The position numbers and the translations under genes are program-made. The notes beneath the pieces were generated by a model. That model searched no databases. It was given only the letters and a program-made list of their open reading frames with translations, and was not told the origin of the DNA. This document shows positions 18,150 to 27,076 of a stretch of DNA of 27,076 nucleotides, in pieces. The stretch comes from Chara braunii (Eukaryota > Streptophyta > Charophyceae > Charales > Characeae). The stretch's first letter is position 1. Each line of letters opens with the position of its first letter. The stretch lies in contig BFEA01000447.1 of the NCBI GenBank assembly GCA_003427395.1, positions 498,812 through 525,887 of the forward strand. The letters are read 5' to 3'.

Positions 18150-19555
18150 TTAAGTCTCTCAGTTATAGGATTGATCTGAATGACTTTGGCAATGTCAATC
18201 TCATCATGTCTCATAATCCAACAAAAAGGTCGGACAGTGTCTGGCCTTGAAAACCTCGGGCAAAACCCTCACAGGGATTTTGTCCCGACACCGCTTATCG
18301 CACTGAAGCGCTGGGACGAGGAGGGAGTCGTGAAGCCATAAACTTACGTGTTTTAGCGGTGCGCTGCTCATCCCGTCCAAGCGGTGAACTGAGGAGCGAG
18401 CTGCGGGGTAAGAACTCAACTGCTGACCGATGTAGTGTTCAGATTGTGGAACGAAGTTACAACAGACCAACCGCATGGATTGCGGATCTACCTATTGATC
18501 GATGTGTTGGTTATCACAACGGCCAACACACAAAGCAGACCGGCAAAATTGAAGTTTGTTGGCCAATATACCGGTCATCCTGTAGACGAAGGTGGGGGGG
18601 GAAGAGACATGAGACGAGCTGCAGAATAAGGGTTTACCGACTGATCTATGTACCACCCATTCGACTAGCCGGAGTGGCGAGAAGGCAAAGGCGAAGCTGT
18701 GTGATCGTCTGCAAACCGACGTGCTACTTAGCCGTCATATGAGGTGGCCGAAGGCGGCTGCGGGACTGCAGACTTACCTGCTAAGTCGGTGCTGGTTGCT
18801 GTGTTTTGCAAGCTTACCCATAGCTAGCACACTTGGGGTCATAAGTTAGTGAAGGGGACCTCTATTCGAACACAATTTCTTCAGGTCGTATAGCAACAAT
18901 TTGGCCGAAAATGACGACGTTGTAGTTTGAAGGAGGTGATCAGGCTTTACACGGGGATCTTCACTGCTGCTTGGAAGTTCGCCAGAGAGTCAATAGCCGA
19001 CAGTCTGATTTCAAGTTTGACCAGGGGCTGCATATTCTAGCCATCATTGCGAGGCCTTCAGGCGTATCAAGGCAACAAGGCCCTCTCCTGGGAGTTGAGT
19101 TTGTCTTCCTCCTGTATCTTGAGAGTTTGAAACCCCTCCTTCTATCCTTCTTACTCTAAGTCTAATCCTAGTTATGAGAGGAAGGCGGCAGGCGGAATTG
19201 CAACCCATAGGACCGCAGCAAGACTTTGTGGGGAGTCAGCTCACCGATTGCGGGAGCTCTGCCGAAACTCATGAAGAGTTCTGGAGGCAGGGAACTGAGA
19301 GGTAACCATCGTTTTCCCTTTACAAACCAACTATAACCTCTGCCTGCATTTCTTACTATGTTTGGCTGAATATACTGCGTGCATCCTAACTTTGACTTTT
19401 ATGTTGACTTTCAGGACAAACCAAATTTGACTAAACAAATGTTTGTGTAATCGCAGTTTCAGTTTTGTTGTTTGATTGAAAGCAGACTGAAAAGGGGGTT
19501 GCATCTGGGGGAAAGGTGGGAGAAAGGTTGTATTGCTTATGCTTGACTGGGTCAA
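18150..19555. other. No gene recognised
   Basis: The longest plus frame (18359-18742) is Arg/Cys-rich without a known motif. Several short hairpins occur, including TGTTGG...CCAACA and GACCGG...CCGGTC around 18505-18575. 18780-19555 shows nothing beyond short frames. Confidence 0.5.
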
Positions 19556-19560
19556 CCAAA

Positions 19561-20285
19561 AGCTGGGAGAGTCTCCATAAGATTGGAGAGCCCAGTGCTA
19601 TATTTATTTTCGATTGTCTGAAGGACCAGACATGTTCCCATAAGATTCAGTGGTCTAGTTGCTATGAAATTGCGAGGGCTGCATGCGTTTGACTTTCAGG
19701 AACCAAACATTTTTTCATAAGATTGGATGGTTTGGTTGCCTTATTTCTTTGGGTTTTCTTACATTTTATTAGTTTATGAAAGGGAGTTGGACATGTTCCA
19801 TAAAATTGGACGACCCTGATTCTCTTTTGTTTTATTTTGAGGGGGAAATTCAGACAAAGGACTGGACAAGTTCCCATAAGATTGGATAGTCCGGTCTGAA
19901 GCTACGCATATACTGGAACCAAAGGGATAACGTTTTTATATTTTTATACTATTTTATTTATGAACAGGCTAGTTAGACATTTTTTAATAAGATTGGACGA
20001 TCTGACTATAGCTTATCATTAATTGAAGAGAGTATGAATTAAGAATAAACTTGAGATAAGAAGGGGCAGGCTGAACCTTGATCTAAGATGATCGGTGCAG
20101 TCATATGTTGCCTTAAAAGACTAAGTGCAGATAATTATATATAACTTGGATATTTAAACAGTTCAGGGCGACTAGGTTGGATAGCCTAGTCATATGCCCA
20201 AAGAAATGAAAAGTTATAGTGCCCTGTGTTTGTGTATATTCAATGGTTGGGCTAGACAGGTTCCCATAAAATTGGGTGGTCTAGC
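19561..20285 (+). repeat. Array of about eight hairpins with conserved 21-nt loop and varying stems
   Basis: Each unit has a 7-8 bp stem around a 21-nt segment resembling aTGTTCCCATAAGATTGGATG. Stem pairs are: CTGGG/CCCAG (19563-19594), ACCAGAC/GTCTAGT with one mismatch (19625-19659), AACCAAAC/GTTTGGTT (19701-19737), a weak pair near 19786-19818, ACTGGAC/GTCCGGT with one G-T (19861-19895), AGTTAGA/TCTGACT with one G-T (19970-20006), GACTAGG/CCTAGTC with shortened loop (20170-20191), and GCTAGAC/GTCTAGC (20251-20285). Five units have exactly 21 nt between arms. CCA and TGG within the loop can pair around TAAGAT. Spacing is 64-190 bp, most often near 80. On the minus strand the loop reads SNLMGTC-like peptides, but the spacings change frame, so coding is less likely. 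Confidence 0.85.
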
Positions 20286-20560
20286 TTTACGCCTTAAGTA
20301 AGCTGGGTATAAGGAAAAAAATAGTGAAAGACTATGAATTATTGTTTGACCAGATTGACTTTGGGATGGTGAGAGTACTTGCATGTGGCTGAGTGAGACC
20401 ACTGCCTAGTCCGAGTTACAGTTTAATAGGTAGTTGCTTTAGAAACTCGCCACGTGCTAGAGCCAGAGGAGTTAGTTCAATTCCTGCAATTTCCGAGCTA
20501 AGTTTTTTCACTTATATCAATTCTCGCATTTTCTGGGATCTTTTATTATACTTAGTCCTG

Positions 20561-21150
20561 TATAAATCTTGGTAAGCTACTTTCTCTACAGGAAGCGCTG
20601 TCGAAATTTCTAAAAAAACAAGGGGTTAGTCAAAATTTAACTCTTCAAAATTCAACTTGTCTAAATTTTATATATGGCTTCGTAAAAATTTGAAAAGTCT
20701 CATTTGCTTAAGGGAGTGTTGCTCAATTTTTTGCTAATTCAATGAGTTAGACAAAGTTGGACCTTGAGAAGTTAAAGTTATTCTTAGATTCTAAACTTAG
20801 CTTTGTATAAATTTTGAAAAGCTACTTTCTGCATGGGGAGCGCTGCCGAAATTTCTAAAAATCTAAGGAGTTTGTTAAATTTTGTCTGGAAAGAACTCAA
20901 GTTGTTAAATTTTGTCTTGAAAGAAATCAAGTCTAATGTTTGAATTCATATATGACTTAGTATAAATCTGGGAAGTCTACCTTTCTAAAGGGGATGCTGC
21001 TCAAATTTTTACTAATTCAAGGAATTAGACAAAATTTGACTTTCCAAAGTTAGATATTGTTTTAGTTTTCATATTTAAGCTATAAGTATAAATTTTGAAA
21101 ATACATTTTTCCTACGGGAAGTGCTATCGAAATTTTCTTAGTTTAGTGGG
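20561..21150. repeat. Tandem array of alternating units A-B-A-B-A
   Basis: Units of about 120-150 bp begin near GTATAAAT.TTG.AAAG. A units at about 20561, 20805 and 21085 carry G(C/T)GCT.(C/T)CGAAATTTCT. B units at about 20682 and 20958 carry GTGCTGCTCAAATTTTT or similar, followed by CTAATTCAA. The higher-order period is about 244-280 bp. The third unit holds an extra internal copy of TTGTTAAATTTTGTCT. No ORF. Confidence 0.75.
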
Positions 21151-21194
21151 GATTATATTATATTTTGATAGGCGAACGTGACATGGAGATTATC

Positions 21195-21349
21195 GTCCAT
21201 GGACTTATAGATCTAACTTGGGATTTGACCTGTCTTGTGTTACAGGTCCTCTTGATCGTTTAATTCAGGATTTGAACTAGATTCAGCTTGATCCTACGAG
21301 GATCATTTTCTGTTATCACTGGTAACAGGTCGGTTGCCGATTCGTCGGC
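21195..21349. repeat. Cluster of five short perfect inverted repeats
   Basis: Palindrome GTCCATGGAC (21195-21204); GACCTGT (21227-21233)/ACAGGTC (21242-21248); GATCC (21290-21294)/GGATC (21300-21304); CTGTTA (21310-21315)/TAACAG (21323-21328); GCCGA (21336-21340)/TCGGC (21345-21349). Confidence 0.75.
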
Positions 21350-22240
21350 TTACGACTCAGCTCCAACCCACTTTTGACTACCCAACCTAAAAACTTTAAC
21401 TTTGTGGTTTCTATTGTTTTATTAAGGTTTTCGTCCAGACTTTTATTGAATGACCATTTAACGAAGATACTGAGTATTTATTTTTGAAAGGTTGGGGCTT
21501 GCATGACTAAAGCGAGGAGTATGAGTATAGAGATCACATACATATATATGGTTGAAAGGAGTCCCACTGTGATTGTGAAAAGTGATCGTCACATATTTAT
21601 TCCCCACTATATATATACGTACATACCTATATTTGAGTGTTTGCATGACCTAAGGAGTCCACGCTTAAGGGTTTAATTGGGGTTGAGATTGAGAAAGGAA
21701 ATAATATTTTTTTCCTTTACCGTTTTGCTTCTTAAAAGTTTCTTAGTTGGACGTTGGTCCTGGGCTTGAATTCGAGGTCCTTGTCCAGGACATCCCAGGT
21801 CCTAGACTCCGCGTGGAAGAGATCACCCCCCGCGAAGAGCCTATTTGCCCTGCCCACCGGGACACTCAGCCTAAGGGCTGAAGGTGCTGCGAGGGTCAAA
21901 CGACTGTTCCTTCAGTCGTGCAATATCGTGAAGGGGTCAACCCTCACAATACTTCGAGATAGACACTTGAGTGTCATAAGCGACACTCGGATCCACGAGG
22001 GACCGCTTGATTATGGGCACTACATAGTACACCGTAATGGTGACTGCTTGCGTATTCTTGCATTGCTAGTCGATATGAGAAAGCCCTGCGTCTGCACAGT
22101 TTTATATTAAAGTTTGCACGCGACGCCTATCCGATTTCCGCATTGGGAAGTTATGAGATAACTACTGAAGGGACTATGATTGTTTGTGTTGTTGTGTTTT
22201 GTGAGTGTGTGCTTTATTTTTATGCTCTAAGTGTGGTGTA
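21350..22240. other. No gene recognised; a three-arm hairpin switch at 21962-21988
   Basis: A 118-residue plus frame (21754-22110) has no recognisable motif. GACACT (21962-21967), AGTGTC (21970-21975) and GACACT (21982-21987) provide two mutually exclusive stems sharing the middle arm. CGACTG...CAGTCG also occurs near 21900-21918. Confidence 0.5.
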
Positions 22241-22242
22241 AT

Positions 22243-22675
22243 GCATGGTGAGTGAGATGCGTCCTAGTCGACCGACGACGAGTCGCGCTTGGGATTTCAG
22301 CCCCCCATGACGTCGGTTCGCATGCGGGTGCGATAGAGGCGTAAAACCGCGCGTACCCCCTATGCTACATCGAACGAGAAACGCCCTCGGCTGGTCCACC
22401 TCTGCAATTGCGACTGATTAACTTTCGTAATGTGGACTGGTAGCTCGGCGGGGATACGCCCACCGAAGGGAGGTGACAACTCCCGCAGGTGGAGGTAAGT
22501 CGTGCCTCGCGTAGGCCCTATCCTGTCGTAGGGGCTCGCGAGAGATATGGATGACGCACTCGGCCGGAGCGGCTTGCGGAAGCTCCGTATGTATCGCGAC
22601 GAGGTAGACCAACTCCTGCGTGACGAGACCGTGAGGGTCCCGCCCTGCGAGGAACCGATGCGGTTGACAGCGACA
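22243..22675 (+). repeat. Structured dispersed element, copy A
   Basis: Direct-strand homologue of the minus strand of 13098-13560 over more than 400 bp. It holds CCACC+GGGAG (22460-22472) pairing with CTCCC+GGTGG (22480-22492) around GTGACAA, where copy B has an unrelated 9-bp stem around a loop also containing GGTGACA. Both copies keep a GGTAAGT, which resembles a 5' splice site, and CCTATCCTGTCGTAGG, whose CCTA/TAGG ends pair. An ATG at 22547 opens a 117-codon frame that copy B does not preserve. Confidence 0.8.
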
Positions 22676-23184
22676 ACAACTTGCTTACAGTGGGAGAAAA
22701 CAAGGGGTCTAAAACCAACAACAACAACAACAACAATGACAACATCAGCACGATGGGATAGGGTTAGGGATTTCATGAGAATGGTGGGTAGAGGTTTGAG
22801 CTGGAATGTGTGTTTTGCTTTCCCCCATCTTTTCTGTGTGGAGTCTCTCGCTATTCATCCTTTGCACCTCTCTGTTCGACACCGGGTGGGAGTGGGTTAG
22901 ACTACATCCATGTCAATCATCAGGGGACTGGGGTTGCTCGACCGTCAATCCATGATAAAGTGGGGGTGTAGATCGTTCCCCAAGTGAAAGGTCGGTCACT
23001 TCGGGTTTCACGTGTTGAGTTGGGGGAATTTCGAGATGTTTTCCCAAATGCTGGATGAAAATGCTTTTCGTTAGGGTTTCGGTTACATGGGCAGGAGGTC
23101 AATCTTCCTCTCCTTGTGGGAAGTAATCAATGTCTCCTGCATATACTGACACATAATACAACCTCCTCACATATCATATCATTG
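22676..23184. other. Short CAA repeat, then nothing recognised
   Basis: ACCAACAACAACAACAACAA lies near 22708-22735 and recalls the CAA tract after the 161-residue ORF. The remainder has only short unrecognised frames. Confidence 0.5.
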
Positions 23185-23296
23185 TACAGGGACGCTAAAC
23201 CCGATTTCCAGCAGGTGCAGCTCCCCACCAACAGATGGAGCCTTCAAACGCTGGGACCCACTTAACGGGGCTGCTCTTATCACCTCATTAAGTGGG
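23185..23296 (+). repeat. Dispersed repeat copy 2 and adjoining 9-bp hairpin
   Basis: 23185-23260 resembles 9720-9790. CCCACTTAA (23257-23265) and TTAAGTGGG (23288-23296) form a perfect 9-bp stem with a 22-nt loop. Confidence 0.6.
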
Positions 23297-23340
23297 CTTC
23301 CCCGAGTACGAAGTTTTTCCCCCAAAACAAAAGAAGATAT

Positions 23341-23457
23341 CCATCTGCATTCGGGAGGAGTGTTGTGCATCAGATACTTTCGACTGTACGTATTTGGCAC
23401 TGTGTCAGGCCGTACACCCGAAAGTATCCAATGCACAACACTCCCCCCAAATGGAGA
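23341..23457. repeat. Long hairpin, about 45-bp arms, 20-nt loop
   Basis: The arm 23341-23390 pairs with 23411-23457. The inner section GGAGTGTTGTGCAT..GATACTTTCG..TGTACG is nearly perfect over about 35 bp with four or five mismatches. The geometry resembles a plant miRNA precursor or a small MITE. No terminal duplication was seen. Confidence 0.75.
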
Positions 23458-23539
23458 TGAAGTACGGTGCTCCGGATGCCACAAACAACTCTGAAGACAT
23501 CCCTTCACAAACTTATTTCTCGGCAATTACGATACCCAC

Positions 23540-24040
23540 AGTTGGCTAGATTGGGTCTCGTCTGAAGGGTTGAATTGGAGGAGGGGGATGGGGAACACTG
23601 TCCAACAGGGGCTTCATAAGGAGGGAGGTGATTGCCCTCGAGAGGCTAGGGGCGGATTAGGGGTTTGCACTATTATGGGGCTGGGGGTGGTATACCAGGT
23701 AAGTACCAACCGCAGAGGAGGCAGATTAGGGCAAGGGGCTGGCGGACGCATGCTTTAGGAGGGAACTGTATGTCCCTGAGGTATGGGGTTGAGGGGGTTG
23801 GCCCAATACTCGGGCCGATGAAGAGCAAGAGCATTGTCTCCGTGGAGGCAGTGTAGGGCTGAGGGGGGAAGAGTAAAGGGAGGGAGGGTTGATCTTCTTT
23901 GCAAATATCAATAGCCAGTCTATGAATCTTTTATAAGCCGCCTGCCTCTCAAAGAGGTCTCAGGAATAGGGGATATCCAACAACCCATCGCTGATCCTGC
24001 TAAGGTGGTCGAAATTCAGTGGCCTTCAGAGACCGATGCT
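23540..24040. other. G-rich stretch, no gene recognised
   Basis: Runs of GGGG and GGAGG on the plus strand from 23575 to 23890, then mixed sequence. ACCAGGTAAGTA near 23695-23706 resembles a 5' splice site, but no supporting exon was recognised. Confidence 0.4.
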
Positions 24041-24043
24041 ATA

Positions 24044-24259
24044 GCAACGCTGGTCAGAGCAAGAGTAAGGTGGCACAACTCTGTAACCTAGCCTATTGGG
24101 AGTGTGAGGCCTGGTAAAGAGATACGGGGGACTGTTTGCGGGGGCAGTCCCCGCGGTCATTGGGCGTCGAAGTTGGAGCAACGCTGGCCAGAGCTGGAGC
24201 AAGGTGGTGCAACTCTGTAACCCAGCCTGAATGGGGGTGTGAGGCCTGATAGAGAGATC
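24044..24259. repeat. 134-bp period direct repeat
   Basis: GCAACGCTGG at 24044 recurs at 24178. The following 75-80 bp (GGTGG.(A/G)CAACTCTGTAACC.AGCCT, GTGTGAGGCCTG, AGAGAGAT-like end) match with about 80% identity. A 53-bp unshared spacer contains GGGGCAGTCCCC. Confidence 0.8.
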
Positions 24260-24895
24260 TGGCTTTATTATTATTTGCCATTAGATAGATCATGTTCCCT
24301 GGTCCTCAACAATTCCTGCTTTTTTTTCCCTTCTGCACCCCCCCAATATTTTTTTTTGTAAGCCCACGTTGTTGTAGAGGCTGGATTATAGACATATGAG
24401 AGTCACCTTCGACACTTGGCCATGTGGAAAAGACCCCCTAATCCTATAGGACTCCCTCCCAACCTACCTCTGTTGTAATTTCCCCCGGCACACTCCTACC
24501 CCCACTATCCTACCTCAGTGCTACCACTCAGGATCGTCGCCCTCCAGCTTTTGGGGGTGACCTGACCGAACCGTGGTTGCAGGTACCAGGGCTAAGCTGG
24601 GTCCCACACACCCCACTCAGCCCTGATCGAAGCATATTTGTGCAAGCCTTGTCGCACAGGTCCTTCAGGTGCTAGGTACAAACTTTTCACTACAAGTCCC
24701 ATAGGTGGACCCATTGTGCGTTCCTATTGTTGTGTACGCAACTGTTGTTACTGTTACTTGTTGTTAGGTTGTTCGCTGTGCACACTGTTGTCATTCCTAG
24801 TTGTTTTTTGTTGATAGTGAACCGAACATAGGAGGCAGGCAACCCAACCAATCCTGTAGAGAGCCCCCCCGACACAGGAGCCCTACCAGCAGCGG
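24260..24895. other. No gene recognised
   Basis: Pyrimidine-rich and mixed sequence with T8 and C7 runs near 24320-24357. Only short frames without motifs. Some of it may be the distal body of the SINE whose head is at 25245. Confidence 0.4.
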
Positions 24896-24898
24896 CCA

Positions 24899-25222
24899 TA
24901 GACTGTACCGAGTCTCACTCTCATCAATTGTTCCTCGTTCCATGTGCGGTCTGTAGGGTCCTAGTTCAGACAGGCATCGACTGTAGATTGTACTAAGTCT
25001 CGCTCTCATCAACCGTTCCTATTCCATGGGCGAGCTGTCCTAAGGGGAGTCCTCATCCTAACCCCTCCCGTGCCTAGTGTCTGACCCCTCCTACCAAGAT
25101 CTCCAGCTAGCAACGGGTCCCCCTACTCTAATCTTGCCCCAAGAAACCTACCCACACCGACCACAGCCTGTACTAAGTCTCACTCTCATCAACCGTTCCC
25201 TGAATCTATGGGCGGTGTGTAG
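24899..25222. repeat. Three copies of a 60-70 bp repeat
   Basis: CTGTAC(C/T)(G/A)AGTCTC.CTCTCATCAA..GTTCC followed by CCATG or CTATG and GGCGG or similar occurs at about 24901, 24987 and 25167. The spacings are 85 and 180 bp, so one copy may be lost between the second and third. Confidence 0.75.
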
Positions 25223-25244
25223 GTCTCTTGGTCCTGCCTCCTAC

Positions 25245-25313
25245 TAGGTAAGCGAGTTTGAACACACGACCTCATCCATACAATCATTCTATCGAACCTA
25301 CTGAGCTACCGTG
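25245..25313 (-). mobile_element. tRNA-like head of a SINE
   Basis: On the minus strand, A box GGTAGCTCAGTAGG (25297-25310) and B-box-like GTTCAAACTC (25254-25263) are about 34 bp apart. The triple repeat at 24899-25222 would lie in its body. A full cloverleaf is not evident and the SINE ends were not resolved. Confidence 0.6.
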
Positions 25314-25566
25314 GAGACTGAACGATTTGTACGCAATATCGGACGGGAAGGCAATTGAACAATCATCCCATGCAAAGAACCACTAGAACCAAGAGCATCA
25401 GGCAAACATCCCTCAGCCCAAACCCAACATACAACAACCATGGACTAACCCCTGGACGGTGCGCAAGCAATGTCTGTAATAACTTACGTGCGTCAACCCA
25501 GAGGAGTATGTGTCCAGCCGTGCGTCATTCTAACGCCCTGCCAGTGTCCATGCGCAAGGCTGTGGA

Positions 25567-25640
25567 GTTTTGAACCCGCGACCTCATACCACAATGCGCA
25601 TTTCCAACCAGTGCTCTAACCGCTGAGCTACATCAACTCC
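25567..25640 (-). mobile_element. tRNA-like head of a second SINE
   Basis: Minus-strand A box TGTAGCTCAGCGGTTAGAGC (25613-25632) and B-box region GCGGGTTCAAAAC (25567-25577 and neighbours). The flanks differ from the other heads. The acceptor ends GGAGTTG/AAACTCC nearly pair, but the D-arm spacing is wrong for a functional tRNA. Confidence 0.6.
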
Positions 25641-25654
25641 CTAACAATGTCGAC

Positions 25655-26943
25655 TTGTTTCAGCAAACGAGGCTAACCAGAGAACAAACTGTAAAAATGA
25701 ACAACCTTCGAGCAGGGCTCCGGGTGGAACGAACAGTATCCGACAACGGCCGACGATGGACATGGACCATGAACAATCTTAGGACTGCCTCATGGGATGT
25801 TTGTGGCCTGGGCGACACGACCAGACGATTGAAGAGATCCAGGCTCAAATCGTGGGAGTCACAAGCATAACGTGCAAGTGATACTTATGCAAGAGACTAA
25901 TCTGGATGACGATAAGATAGAATGGTTAGGTGCTTGCCGGCTTTGGGCCCCGACGAGAGGAACTAGAGGTGGTGTCTACACTCTTCTGAATAGACAACTG
26001 GATATCATGGAAATCGTAGATTACCAGGTGGATAACTGGGGCAGATGGGCGTGGGTTAAACTGCATAAGAATGGGACCATTGGGACGCACTGGCGGGTAA
26101 TAAGAATGGGACCAATGGGACCATTGTATGCTCCTACGGAGAGGTCAGAGAGAATGAACTTTTTCCAGGGGATGACGGAACACTGGCAGACCCCGGATGT
26201 AGACCATCTGTTCGTAGCAGGGGACTGGAACCGCACCTTGGATGACATTGACGCTACTGCTCCGGCAGCCGCGAATATGATAGAATTATCGGATTGGTTT
26301 TGGTTCATGTACCCATCAGAGAGTGGGGAGACATGGTTTTCTGCAACTACAGAAGGGAACATAGCGGGCTGTTGTAGAAGGCTACATTTTTTTCTAGCCT
26401 CCGCAATGGGCCGATGCGCTACTTAATGTGAAAACTATCAAGGAGCCGCTATCAGATCACAACCGAGTCATAGCCTTTTGTAAACAAACTGACATGGACG
26501 AAAGAGGAAAATGGCAGCTCAAACTAAATACTCAAAATCTAAAGGACTCAGGGGTCACAGGCTGGGTAAATAGATTTTGGATGAAATGAGACACTATCAA
26601 ATCCCGCTTTCAGTCTCTGGGGGAAATGGTGGGACAACGGTATCTCAATTATCTCCAACATGTGGAGTGCTTTCTCTATAATTTTTTAACTGCAAAAGGG
26701 AATGAGGAAAAACAAAGAATTGAGGGAAAAGCTGAAAGGGATAGAGGGAAGGACGAGTTTGCATCCGATCTCGGCAGCAGTATGGGTAGAGGAGAGGGCA
26801 AAAGTTCTTGCACAGTGGGATGCCTTAAACCACCAGTACTTGGCCCAGCTATTGGCCTCGGGCCTTCCCTGTTAACGCACCGGGGCCTGCGGAGGTCGGC
26901 CAAAGGAAGGGCCGGTCGTTGCTTCTTGGCCGGGGCCCTCTAA
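25655..26943 (+). pseudogene. LINE endonuclease (EEP/APE-like) region, decayed
   Basis: Three frames read in order give an exonuclease-endonuclease-phosphatase domain as in ORF2 of LINEs, which nicks target DNA. Motifs are: SWDVCGL (usual Asn is Asp) near 25793; LMQET with catalytic Glu near 25884; YAPTERSERMNFF; FVAGDWNRTLDDID; RRLHFFLAS (usual Asp is His); and LSDHN with catalytic His at 26458-26460. Then follow RGKWQLKLN and, in another frame near 26765-26850, ERAKVLAQWDALN-like text typical before the reverse transcriptase. Lesions: one extra base near 25858, one near 26400 (just after FFLAS; the next frame reads PQWADALL), and TGA at 26587-26589. No reverse transcriptase follows before the window ends, so it is truncated or interrupted. 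Confidence 0.85.
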
Positions 26944-27044
26944 CTACGGGATGTCACCGACGAAGTGTAATAAAAAGAAAAAGAAAAAAAACACTAAAAA
27001 AAACGAAAACAAAGAAGAGAAACAGGTGTCATAGGCGCACCAGG

Positions 27045-27076
<32 letters not shown>
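26944..27076. repeat. A-rich tract and terminal (GA)n
   Basis: AAAAAG runs from 26970 to 27020, then GA repeats to the end of the window, mirroring its start. Confidence 0.9.

Noticed and set aside
19662-19877. Minus-strand protein with repeated NLMGTC motif
   Set aside because: Three units share a frame, but the other spacings (64, 77, 112, 190, 88) do not. Stops separate the units, and stem covariation explains the pattern better.
22440-22455. TAGCTCGGCGGGGA as a pol III A box in the dispersed element
   Set aside because: The invariant A of the box is G and no B box follows at a suitable distance.
22547-22900. 117-codon plus-strand ORF in the dispersed element
   Set aside because: The homologous copy at 13098-13560 has a different frame and early stop. 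The middle is poly-Thr from a CAA repeat and no domain is recognisable.
25567-25640. Functional tRNA gene
   Set aside because: The A and B boxes are good, but the D-arm position and anticodon stem do not fit a cloverleaf.

Overview
The window reads as eukaryotic nuclear DNA that is almost entirely repeats and decayed mobile elements. The grounds are long microsatellites, tRNA-derived SINEs with A and B boxes, a LINE endonuclease remnant, foldback/MITE-like elements, and no bacterial-type operons. I cannot fix the species. A repeat-rich plant or alga genome is a guess, not a reading. The window starts and ends in (GA)n, carries scattered single N bases, and contains an intact Nextera mosaic-end junction at 16501-16538. 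It therefore looks like one short-read contig that stops at microsatellites.

Layout. 1-1490: microsatellites, a degenerate CTGT tract and a 232-bp zero-spacer palindrome. 1493-3320: a broken gene for a protein with a Josephin-like cysteine-protease domain. 3321-4345: T-rich DNA and an arm of a dispersed inverted repeat. 4457-4930: a minus-strand Gag-like zinc-knuckle remnant. 5180-6440: modular duplications around poly-A/poly-C runs. 6841-9546: two SINEs of one family (one with poly-A tail and 14-bp target duplications), several short terminal-inverted-repeat elements, a foldback element and a MITE. 9895-10956: a 348-bp tandem duplication leading into the best intact ORF (161 aa), followed by CAA repeats and the second arm of the dispersed inverted repeat. 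11500-15300: mostly unassigned, with one copy of a structured dispersed element. 15300-17810: a minisatellite, then a tract very dense in short perfect hairpins. 18092-18147: tandem 16-bp units carrying TGACGTCA-type sites. 19561-20285: an array of about eight hairpins with a conserved 21-nt loop and stems that differ but stay complementary. 20561-21150: an alternating A-B-A-B-A tandem array. 22243-22675: the second copy of the structured dispersed element. 23185-25640: hairpins, tandem repeats and two tRNA-like SINE heads. 25655-26943: a decayed LINE endonuclease region.

No pathway or operon links the genes. The main novelty is structural. Hairpins in several unrelated places keep loop sequence while stem sequence changes on both sides, as in the 19561-20285 array, the two dispersed-element copies, and a pair at 14266-14364. 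This could reflect selected RNA structure or, equally, repair/template switching that turns quasi-palindromes into palindromes. Base pairing was checked by eye only; no folding or database search was run.
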